From the NCBI RefSeq assembly GCF_017745675.1, contig NZ_JAFLJM010000002.1, positions 343,079 through 407,078 on the forward strand: a DNA stretch of 64,000 nt, given 5' to 3'. A model generated the notes under the pieces. The model was given only the letters and a program-made list of their open reading frames with translations, had not been told where the DNA came from and made no database searches. The stretch comes from Alkalihalobacillus sp. BA299. GTDB lineage: Bacteria; Bacillota; Bacilli; Bacillales; Bacillaceae_F. The stretch's first letter is position 1; each line of letters begins with the position of its first letter. The translations under genes were made by a program, and so were the position numbers. Shown piece by piece: positions 47,367-54,337 of the stretch.

Positions 47367-47549
47367 GCTGTTTTCGTAAACTTTGTTGCTATTGGACCAT
47401 TTTTTGAACATAAATCAGCCAGATGGACAAATTCATTTGTCCATCTGGCTGATTTATGTTCAAAGGCTTCACGCCAAAGCGTGAAGAACCAAGCTTTCGC
47501 TTGGATAACGGTTCAATAGCTAAAAGCAACAATCTTTTAGAAAAGAGCC
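47367..47549 (-). repeat. Hairpin mobile-like repeat, copy 2, with inserted perfect palindrome
   Basis: Read on the minus strand this matches copy 1 end to end (GGCTCTTTTCTA ... GTTTACGAAAACAGCT). The inner stem shows a compensating change: GCTATTG on one side and CAATAGC on the other. About 60 bp is inserted relative to copy 1; most of it is a perfect inverted repeat with 27-bp arms (47406-47432 and 47435-47461) around two central bases. Array E begins directly at its right end. Confidence 0.82.
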
Positions 47550-47672
47550 TTTATTTTCAAGTTTAGTCATTTTATTTTCAAGTAGGGCTGCTTTATTTTC
47601 AAGTTCTGGGATTTTATTTTCAACTTCTGGAGTTTTATTTTCAACTTTGGGCCATTTATCGATTTCTCGACA
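47550..47672 (+). repeat. 21-bp tandem array E with terminal tag
   Basis: Five exact 21-bp units start at 47550, 47571, 47592, 47613 and 47634. The tag TTTATCGATTTCTCGACA lies at 47655-47672. The three units far from the tag have CAAGT where the two near it have CAACTT. On the minus strand the open frame here reads VENK repeatedly, a different frame from the LKIK reading of other arrays, so the repeat is not kept as a protein. The bases after the tag (TAGACAAAATTCA) match those after array F. Confidence 0.85.
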
Positions 47673-47745
47673 ATAATAGACAAAATTCAGCACTCTTCTT
47701 TTCACACTCACTACTTTTTATCATGCAAAATTTTTGATTGGCCGA

Positions 47746-48051
47746 GAAGAATGAAGTCGCGGCCCCCAGGCTATGGGAATTCATTCTTCGATTTTCCTTT
47801 TGTTTTACTTACTAACTTTCTTTTATTAATTGGAAAAATATATTGTTGGATATCCTCTTGATTGATATCATAAATGGGTCTATCTAGTTCCTGCATAAAG
47901 GAAAGAAATGCCTGTATTCTTCGGTAATAGGATTCTCTTGAGGATTCGGGTGTACCTTTAAGTTCAAAGTATAGTTCTATTTTTTGATCATATTGCTTCA
48001 TAAAATTGCCTCCTGATTATTGATTAATAGATTAGTTGAATAATCAATATC
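47746..48051 (-). mobile_element. Possible remnant of a recombinase-bearing element
   Basis: The remnant integrase frame lies between two inverted-repeat structures: GAAGAATGAA/TTCATTCTTC (47746-47755, 47780-47789) and TGATTATTGATTA/TAATCAATATCA (about 48014-48051). This may be the residue of a larger mobile element with its internal part deleted. The boundaries are guesses. Confidence 0.35.
47771..48001 (-). pseudogene. Truncated tyrosine recombinase (N-terminal SAM-like domain only)
   Basis: The 76-residue frame has an excellent AGGAGG before its ATG and matches the core-binding (SAM-like) domain of phage-type integrases: SRESYYRRIQAFLSFMQ and IYDINQEDIQQYI. The catalytic domain with Arg/His/Tyr is missing, since family members have about 280-330 residues. 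The tail KRKLVSKTKGKSKNEFP looks non-native. It cannot be catalytic; a DNA-binding remnant is possible. It lies next to array E. Confidence 0.6.
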
Positions 48052-48170
48052 AGAAGGCGGAGCACGGCCAAAAGTAGTAAAATTATGGGGATATATTTTC
48101 GTTCTTCTCTTGCTTCTTTTTCATGGAAGAAGGAAGCGTAAGAACCGTCCCCTTGCTTCTTTCTTGCTTC

Positions 48171-49586
48171 TTAGTTTTTCAACAGAAAACGGTTGCCTGC
48201 GATTCCAGGAGTGGTCATCTCGAAAGGATTTAAAATTTCCTCTAGTTCTTCCTTTGATAGCAAGCCTCGTTCAAGACAAATCTCGACAATAGTTTTCTTA
48301 GTGGCAATAGCTTCTTTTACTAGTTGAGCGGCTGTTTCATACCCAATATACGGGTTTAAGGCTGTGATAATCCCTAAGCTATTATCAACATAGCTTTGAC
48401 ACTTTTTCTTATTTGCTTTCAAATCACAAAGGAGGTAACGGTAAAAAACATCAATGGCATTTTTATATATTTTAATAGATTGAAGCAGGTTAAAAGATAA
48501 AACAGGAACCATGACATTTAGTTCAAATTGACCACTTTCAGAAGCCATACAAATAGTTTGGTCATTACCAATGATTTGAAAGGCAGTTTGGTTTACTACT
48601 TCCGCCATAACAGGATTCACCTTACCGGGCATGATTGAGGAACCAGGTTGGCGGGGTTGTAATGAAAGTTCATTAAGTCCTGTGAATGGACCAGAAGCCA
48701 TCAAACGTATGTCATTACAAATCTTTGAAAGGTTAACAGCACTCACTTTTAGTGTAGCAGACAATGTCGTATATGCATCTGTATTTTGAGTACTATCTAT
48801 AAGATTCTCAGCAGAATATAGCGGGATATTTAATTGTTTCCCTAAGTGCTCTGTTACCTTTTTAATATAGTCTTCTTGAGCGTTTAAACCTGTACCTACT
48901 GCTGTGGCTCCCATGTTAATGCTAAGGAGCTCCTTAGCGGCCTGAGAAATGCGCTTGAGATCACGCTCGATCACACTCCGGTAAGCTCCAAATTCTTGTC
49001 CTAATCGAATCGGGACGGCATCTTGCAAATGGGTTCTCCCCATCTTAATCACATCATCGAACTCTTTTTCTTTTTGCTTGAATCCTTCGACCAATTGTTC
49101 CAGCGTATCAATAAGCTGTTGTGTAAGTTGAAAAGCGGCAATTTTTACTGCTGTTGGTACAGTGTCATTAGTGGACTGAGACATGTTGACATGGGTATTT
49201 GGTGAACAATAGAAGTATTCACCTTTTGACCTTCCCATCAGCTCCAAAGCTCGGTTTGCAATGACTTCATTCATATTCATATTAATGGAAGTCCCAGCTC
49301 CCCCTTGAATGCTATCTACAATAAACTCTTCAGACAGTTGACCATTACTTATTTCCTCTGCTGCTTTAACGATATTAGCACCAATGGAAAACTTCAGCAT
49401 TCCTGTTTCGATATTCGCTAATGCTGATGCCTTCTTGACTTCCGCCAACGCAAAAGTGATTTCTTTATGAATCGGTATACCGGTTATCGGGAAATTTTCA
49501 ACTGCTCGTAATGTTTGTATTCCATAATAGGATTGAGCAGGGATTTTTTTTTCGCCTAATGAATCTTTCTCCACTCGAAAAGACAT
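48171..49586 (-). CDS. aspA: Aspartate ammonia-lyase (aspartase)
   Basis: This 471-residue member of the fumarase/aspartase superfamily converts L-aspartate to fumarate and ammonia. The three conserved regions are visible: SPNTHVNMSQSTNDTVPTA, GRTHLQDAVPIRLGQEF and the signature GSSIMPGKVNPVMAEVV with the catalytic Ser. Aspartase is preferred over fumarase because of overall similarity and the neighbouring dicarboxylate/amino-acid symporter. It is the second gene of a minus-strand pair, 30 bp after the symporter. The sequence after the stop contains a GAACCGTCCCC-type repeat. Confidence 0.88.
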   Translation of the reverse strand: MSFRVEKDSLGEKKIPAQSYYGIQTLRAVENFPITGIPIHKEITFALAEVKKASALANIETGMLKFSIGANIVKAAEEISNGQLSEEFIVDSIQGGAGTSINMNMNEVIANRALELMGRSKGEYFYCSPNTHVNMSQSTNDTVPTAVKIAAFQLTQQLIDTLEQLVEGFKQKEKEFDDVIKMGRTHLQDAVPIRLGQEFGAYRSVIERDLKRISQAAKELLSINMGATAVGTGLNAQEDYIKKVTEHLGKQLNIPLYSAENLIDSTQNTDAYTTLSATLKVSAVNLSKICNDIRLMASGPFTGLNELSLQPRQPGSSIMPGKVNPVMAEVVNQTAFQIIGNDQTICMASESGQFELNVMVPVLSFNLLQSIKIYKNAIDVFYRYLLCDLKANKKKCQSYVDNSLGIITALNPYIGYETAAQLVKEAIATKKTIVEICLERGLLSKEELEEILNPFEMTTPGIAGNRFLLKN

Positions 49587-49616
49587 ATAGTCACCTTCTT
49601 AGATTAATTTTCAATT

Positions 49617-50849
49617 TTATGCTGTAATGGATGTTTGATCGTTTTTCTGCGTGTGATCTTCATCGTTTTTTTCATTACCACTCACTACAACAGCGGCTGC
49701 CGCATCTCCCATCACGTTTACTGTTGTACGTATCATATCAAGAATGCGGTCAACGCCCGCCAGTAAAGCAATACCTTCAAGCGGAAGCCCAACTGAGGTC
49801 ATAACCATTGTTAGCATAATTAAGCCTGCACTTGGCACACCCGCTGTTCCGATCGAAGCTAATGTTGCCGTTAATACAACGGTCACTTGCTGAGTAAACG
49901 TCAAATCAATTCCAAAAAACTGGGCAACAAACAATGCACAAACACCTAGGTACAATGCAGTCCCATTCATATTAATCGTCGCCCCGAGAGGAAGAACGAA
50001 GCTGCTAATTTCCCGCGGTATTTTTAAATTTTCTTCGGTGCATTTAATCGTTACCGGGAGCGTTCCAGCACTGCTTGACGTACTGAAAGCAACAAAGATT
50101 GCAGGGGCAATGCCCTTAAAGAATGTGATTGGACTCATTTTTCCGAATGCTTTTACACTAATGGAATAAACAATGATCGCATGAATAAAACAGCCGATAG
50201 CTAATGCAAGAATGACTTTCAGCAGCGGAAGTAACACTGATAAACCATATTCTCCGACTGTAGGAGCGACTAAGCCAAATACACCAACTGGTGCAAAACG
50301 CATCACAATACCCGTAATTTTGTACATCACCTCAGCCATTTGTTCAAAAAAGCTATAAACAACTTTTCCGTTCCCACCTAGCATCGTTATCCCTAAGCCG
50401 AGAAAAATCGCAAAGAAGATAATTTGCAGCATATTCCCCTCAACAAGGCTGGCGATTGGGTTTGTCGGTACGATGTTTAAGAGTGTATCAATAATTCCTG
50501 GTGCTTCTTTTGATTCCACTTGTTGTTCTGCTGAAACAGGAATGTCTAATCCTTCTCCAGGCGAGAAAACGCTTCCAATAAAGAGTCCAATTGAGATAGC
50601 GATCGCTGTAGTCAACAAATAATACCCAACTGTCTTAACACTCAATTGTCCTAATTTTTTCAAGTCACCAGTACTTGCAACGCCGACAACTAAAGATGAG
50701 AGTACTAATGGAACAATGATAAACATAATTAATCGTAAAAATAGATCTCCAAGGGGCTGTACAATTTTAATCCCCGGTCCTACAATAGCTCCTAGCACAA
50801 TCGCAACAATAAACGCAAGAAAAATTTGAATCACTAGATTATTTTTCAT
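49617..50849 (-). CDS. Dicarboxylate/amino-acid:cation symporter (DAACS family)
   Basis: The 410-residue membrane protein of the GltP/DctA family has the reentrant-loop serine motif FSTSSSAGTLPVT, the sodium/substrate helix GATINMNGTALYLGV, and PSAGLIMLTMVMTSVGLPL with DRILDMIRTTVNVMGDAA near the C-terminus. It imports acidic amino acids or dicarboxylates with Na+ or H+. Coupling to aspartase suggests aspartate uptake, which is an inference. GGAGG precedes the start. It is divergent from a two-component system that probably controls it. Confidence 0.9.
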   Translation of the reverse strand: MKNNLVIQIFLAFIVAIVLGAIVGPGIKIVQPLGDLFLRLIMFIIVPLVLSSLVVGVASTGDLKKLGQLSVKTVGYYLLTTAIAISIGLFIGSVFSPGEGLDIPVSAEQQVESKEAPGIIDTLLNIVPTNPIASLVEGNMLQIIFFAIFLGLGITMLGGNGKVVYSFFEQMAEVMYKITGIVMRFAPVGVFGLVAPTVGEYGLSVLLPLLKVILALAIGCFIHAIIVYSISVKAFGKMSPITFFKGIAPAIFVAFSTSSSAGTLPVTIKCTEENLKIPREISSFVLPLGATINMNGTALYLGVCALFVAQFFGIDLTFTQQVTVVLTATLASIGTAGVPSAGLIMLTMVMTSVGLPLEGIALLAGVDRILDMIRTTVNVMGDAAAAVVVSGNEKNDEDHTQKNDQTSITA

Positions 50850-51003
50850 CGTTGTCCTCCTTTTTGAATTAAGTTAATATGATTGTAAGCGCACTCCTAC
50901 GAAAACCTACAGAAACTTACAATAAAAAACTTCATAGGTATCTCTTTTTTTTTATGTTTTACGTTAAGATTCAAACCGAGATTAGATACAGGACGTGTAT
51001 ATA
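50850..51003 (-). promoter_or_regulatory. Divergent control region with three 10-bp direct repeats
   Basis: CCTACGAAAA, CCTACAGAAA and CTTACAATAA lie in exact 10-bp tandem at 50896-50925. They lie between the symporter/aspartase operon and the GlnKL-like system. One-turn spacing fits multimeric regulator binding, so they are candidate sites for the response regulator at 52275. Confidence 0.45.
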
Positions 51004-52275
51004 ATGATTAGAGAGAAGACTTTCATTTTTATGATCATGCTCGTAGCCGTTCCTTTAGCAGGTGAATTAAAATTTTATCCTTTTGCCGGAGATTTTCGAG
51101 TTAGCTTTGGGACGCCTGTTTTTTTCTTCTTTTTACTATGGTTAAGAAACTTCTATCCGTTGTTATCCGGTTTGTTAGTCGGAACGGCCATTGTCATATT
51201 TCGCATGTTCTTAGTAGGGGTTAAAGGAGATGAAATCAGCATACTAGAAGCATTTATGATGCATATTCCTGCTCTGTTTTATTACGTGGCTTACGGTTTA
51301 ATGTTTGCTGTAATAAAAGTGCATCGTTTCTATGATCGACCGTTTTTAGTTGGACTCTTTGGTATCGTTCTTGAAATCGGAGCAAGTATGGCAGAAATCT
51401 CCTTAAGGTACACGCTGTCTGGTAACGTGATGACACTCTCAACATTCATTCTTATAATCGAGATTGCCTTCATTCGCAGCTTCTTTGTTCTTGGCTTTTT
51501 TAACATCCTCATTTTACGTCAAGCAAAGCTAGCCAAAGAACATCAGCAAAAAAGAATTGAACATATGTCTATGCTAATCTCTAACTTATACGCAGAAACG
51601 ATCCAATTGAACAAGTCGATGAAGCATGCAGAAGAAATTACAAGGACTTGTTATGAGTTATACCAAAAGTTAATAATGAGTTCAGAACAAGGGTTAGCAA
51701 CAGACGCATTAAAGATTACCGGACAAGTTCATGAAATTAAAAAAGATAACCAAAGAATATATGCCGGCCTTTCGAATTTAATTTCGAATGAAAGCATCAC
51801 CGATTTTATGAGAATAGAAGAACTAGGGAAAATTATTATAAAATCGAACGAGAAATACGCTCGTTTACTCGGAAAAGAAATAAAGTTTTTTCTTGATGTA
51901 AAAGGTGATCACCCTCCATATCATACATATCTTTTGTTATCGTTAATCAATAATCTCGTCTCAAATGCTGTTGAAGCGATCAAAGATACCGGGATTGTTA
52001 CACTTTCAGCCTCTCCCTGTGGCCAGAAAGTTGAATTTCGCGTTACAGACAATGGCCCTGGTATTCCTGAAAAAAAGCAAGAACTCATTTTCAAACATGG
52101 CTATACAACGAAATACGACTTGTCTGGAAAACCTTCAACAGGCATAGGACTCTCTTATGTCAAAGAAGTTGTTGAAAGCTTTGGGGGAACAATTACAGTC
52201 AAGGATTCTACCAAAAGTGAGACAACGATTTTTGTAATGAAGATACCTATTGAACATTTGGTACAGAAAGGATAA
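51004..52275 (+). CDS. Membrane sensor histidine kinase (GlnK/DctS-like)
   Basis: The product has about 423 residues. The start is set at ATG 51004; a GTG at 50995 lies too close to the AGGA. Five or six membrane helices fill residues 1-180. A coiled region follows (QQKRIEHMSMLISNLYAETI), then an ATPase domain with N-box LLSLINNLVSNAVEAIKD, G1 VTDNGPGIP, the F-box KHGYTTKYD, and G2 GIGLSYVKEVVESFGG. A typical HisKA H-box is not clear; HEIKKDNQRIYAGL is a likely substitute. It resembles B. subtilis GlnK (YcbA) and is partnered by the GlnL-like regulator. Confidence 0.83.
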   Translation: MIREKTFIFMIMLVAVPLAGELKFYPFAGDFRVSFGTPVFFFFLLWLRNFYPLLSGLLVGTAIVIFRMFLVGVKGDEISILEAFMMHIPALFYYVAYGLMFAVIKVHRFYDRPFLVGLFGIVLEIGASMAEISLRYTLSGNVMTLSTFILIIEIAFIRSFFVLGFFNILILRQAKLAKEHQQKRIEHMSMLISNLYAETIQLNKSMKHAEEITRTCYELYQKLIMSSEQGLATDALKITGQVHEIKKDNQRIYAGLSNLISNESITDFMRIEELGKIIIKSNEKYARLLGKEIKFFLDVKGDHPPYHTYLLLSLINNLVSNAVEAIKDTGIVTLSASPCGQKVEFRVTDNGPGIPEKKQELIFKHGYTTKYDLSGKPSTGIGLSYVKEVVESFGGTITVKDSTKSETTIFVMKIPIEHLVQKG

Positions 52276-53201
52276 TGCGTATGCGCTATTTTATTGTTGA
52301 TGATGATGAGGCCATCCGCGGCATGCTATCGGAAATTATAGAAGATGAAGATTTAGGGGAAATAGTAGGCGAAAGTGCTGATGGATCATGTATCAATACG
52401 GATTTACTTGAGCGGAAAAAAGTTGATATTTTACTCATTGACCTGTTAATGCCCGTTCGAGACGGCATTGAAACCATCCGCGCATTTGACCCTAATTTTC
52501 ACGTAAAAGTTATTATGATCTCTCAAGTAGAAGCAAAAGAATTAATTGGTAAAGCTTACTCTCTCGGAATTGAATATTACATTACAAAACCGATTAACCG
52601 CTTGGAAGTTCTAAGTGTTTTGCAAAAAGTTACTGAGCGCGTACGCCTGGAAAAATCGATTTATGATTTCCAAAAATCATTAAACATATTAAACAACCCG
52701 AAGAAGCATAAAAATCCATATAAAGACCACAGTATTAGTAATTCTGGTAAAAGTCTACTATCTGAATTAGGGATTATTGGTGAAAGCGGGAGCAAGGATT
52801 TATTGGAAATGCTTGAGTATTTGTATCAGTATGAGAAAAAAACTGAATCAGAGGATACATTTCCTCCGTTAAAGAGGATTTTTGAGAACATCATTAAAAG
52901 ACGATTAGGACCAAGAGCAAAAACAGAAGATATTCACCGAGAAATCAAAGCTTCTGAACAAAGAGTCAGGCGAGCCATCCATCAGGCACTTGTTCACATC
53001 GCTTCTCTTGGTGTTTCCGATTATTTGAATCCCACGTTTGAGCATTACGCTTCCAAGTTTTTCGATTTTGTACAAGTTCAAAAAAAAATGATGGATTTAC
53101 AAGACGACCGGGAAGCGAGTACCTCACCAATCCGAATTCATACGAAAAAGTTTATTCAAATGCTGTATTGGGAAGCAAAGCAGTCGATAGAAAAAAACTG
53201 A
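52275..53201 (+). CDS. Response regulator, GlnL/YcbB-like
   Basis: The 308-residue protein has a receiver domain with pocket FIVDDDEAIRG, phospho-Asp in ILLIDLLMPVRDG and Lys in YYITKPINRLE. The C-terminal half resembles the YcbB domain found with GlnL: FPPLKRIFENIIKRRLG and KASEQRVRRAIHQALVHIAS, containing a helical DNA-binding region. It follows the kinase with TAATG coupling; a second ATG at 52281 has better spacing. Known GlnKL controls glutamine genes in B. subtilis. Here location suggests control of aspartate transport and aspartase. Confidence 0.85.
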   Translation: MRMRYFIVDDDEAIRGMLSEIIEDEDLGEIVGESADGSCINTDLLERKKVDILLIDLLMPVRDGIETIRAFDPNFHVKVIMISQVEAKELIGKAYSLGIEYYITKPINRLEVLSVLQKVTERVRLEKSIYDFQKSLNILNNPKKHKNPYKDHSISNSGKSLLSELGIIGESGSKDLLEMLEYLYQYEKKTESEDTFPPLKRIFENIIKRRLGPRAKTEDIHREIKASEQRVRRAIHQALVHIASLGVSDYLNPTFEHYASKFFDFVQVQKKMMDLQDDREASTSPIRIHTKKFIQMLYWEAKQSIEKN

Positions 53202-53263
53202 CTTCGTACACTAGAAAGTATAAAGTAAACTAGCAAACCAGTTAGAAAGTTGGTCGGAATATC

Positions 53264-53371
53264 ATGTACAGAATTGGTGTAGTTGGTCCACACTTATCAG
53301 TAAACCGAATACTAGGGGTAGCTTGTAAAATAGAGAAAGAAATCATGTTCTCTCCATTTCCTCCAGATTAG
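53264..53371 (+). pseudogene. Short 5' gene fragment
   Basis: A 35-codon frame reads MYRIGVVGPHLSVNRILGVA and ends at TAG 53369-53371, eight bases before the next frame. The IGVVGPHLSV start looks like the first strand of a Rossmann-like regulator, cut off by a deletion. I do not recognise the family. Confidence 0.4.
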
Positions 53372-53378
53372 AGAAGCG

Positions 53379-54022
53379 ATGGCTTCTGGAACTTATGTTG
53401 CTGCTACTGTAGAAGTTGAGTTAAATAAGTTTGTTGCTGAAAAATCAAAAAAAACCACTTGGATACCAGAAAAATATCAAACAAATGTTATTTTACTTTT
53501 CCAGCTTTTTATTGGTGGAGCGATTGCTATTGTTTTAGATAAACTTACTGGAATACCATATAGTATATGGGCTTTAACTATTGGAATCATTGGAAAAGTT
53601 ATTGGTTTTTATCCAGATAGAGTAATGGAACGTGCCAATGCCTTTACTATTGGAATGATTGGATTGGTATTCCTAGTTATTTCCTTTATGAATGAAATTA
53701 CATTTGAGATGATTATGAGTTCTCTTCCCGAAGTTCTAACAATTATTATTTTAGGAGTTATCGGGATTATCTTAGGCGGATATATTGGCTCAAAATTGTT
53801 CAAGTGGCATCCTTATAAAGGTATTCCTGTTGCTTTAACTGCTACTTTCGGGTTTCCTGCCGATTATATTGTTTGTGAGGAAGTTAGTCGAAGCGTTGGA
53901 AGAAATTAGAAAGAGGAAGAAGCGATATTTAATGAAATCGTATCACCTATGCTCATAGGAGGGTTTACTACAGTAACGGTTGCTTCCGTTATTATTGCAA
54001 GTATATTAATCAAAACACAATA
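53379..54022 (+). pseudogene. Decayed multispanning transporter (3' half with in-frame stop)
   Basis: The frame from 53379 gives 176 residues with four hydrophobic helices (LLFQLFIGGAIAIVL, MIGLVFLVISFM, IIILGVIGIILGGYIG). It ends at TAG 53907-53909 just after EEVSRSVGRN. The same frame continues beyond the stop with KEEEAIFNEIVSPMLIGGFT and a last helix ending ILIKTQ and TAA at about 54022. This indicates a nonsense mutation. It also lacks the N-terminal half expected of a transporter. It is probably non-functional. Confidence 0.65.
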
Positions 54023-54104
54023 AAATAGATATATAAAATGTTGTTCGAATACTATGGAACTAATCAGTCAATTTTAAAATACTATAAAGAAATTAACTAA
54101 TAGT

Positions 54105-54142
54105 AGAGCATGTTTTAATCCATTGATTTCAAAACATGCTCT
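54105..54142 (+). terminator. Terminator after the decayed transporter
   Basis: AGAGCATGTTTT (54105-54116) pairs perfectly with AAAACATGCTCT (54131-54142), followed by TTAAATT. Confidence 0.7.
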
Positions 54143-54167
54143 TTAAATTGAACTTATATTAAGGGTT

Positions 54168-54203
54168 GGTTGGTTGCCTTCACGATCTAATGGTGTGACC
54201 GCT
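54168..54203 (-). pseudogene. Relic of a cytosine-deaminase-like gene
   Basis: Twenty-three bases (54171-54193) are identical to 54480-54502 inside the intact paralogue. The flanking differences fall at codon third positions. On the minus strand it reads AVTPLDREGNQ against GVTPLDREGNQ in the gene. It stops where array F starts, so a further paralogue was probably lost here. Confidence 0.55.
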
Positions 54204-54204
54204 C

Positions 54205-54323
54205 TTTATTTTTAACTTTTGAGATTTTATTTTCAAGTTTGTGCCCTTTATTTTTAACTATTCGGGTTTTATTTTTAAGTTTGGGAGTTTTATTTTCAAC
54301 TTTGGACCATCGATTTCTCGACA
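54205..54323 (+). repeat. 21-bp tandem array F with shortened tag
   Basis: Five exact 21-bp units start at 54205, 54226, 54247, 54268 and 54289. The tag here is TCGATTTCTCGACA (54310-54323), lacking the first four bases seen in other arrays. The bases after it (AGTAGACAAAATTCAACACTC) match those of array E in all but a few positions. The array ends 14 bp before the deaminase stop. Confidence 0.85.
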
Positions 54324-54337
54324 CAAGTAGACAAAAT

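Noticed and set aside
42777..47549. Complete IS or composite transposon
   Set aside because: No transposase gene lies between the inverted hairpin elements, so only a MITE-like or structural repeat can be claimed.
14049..54323. CRISPR arrays
   Set aside because: The repeat core of 14 bp and gaps of about 7 bp are far too short, the gaps are partly reused between units, and no cas genes are present.
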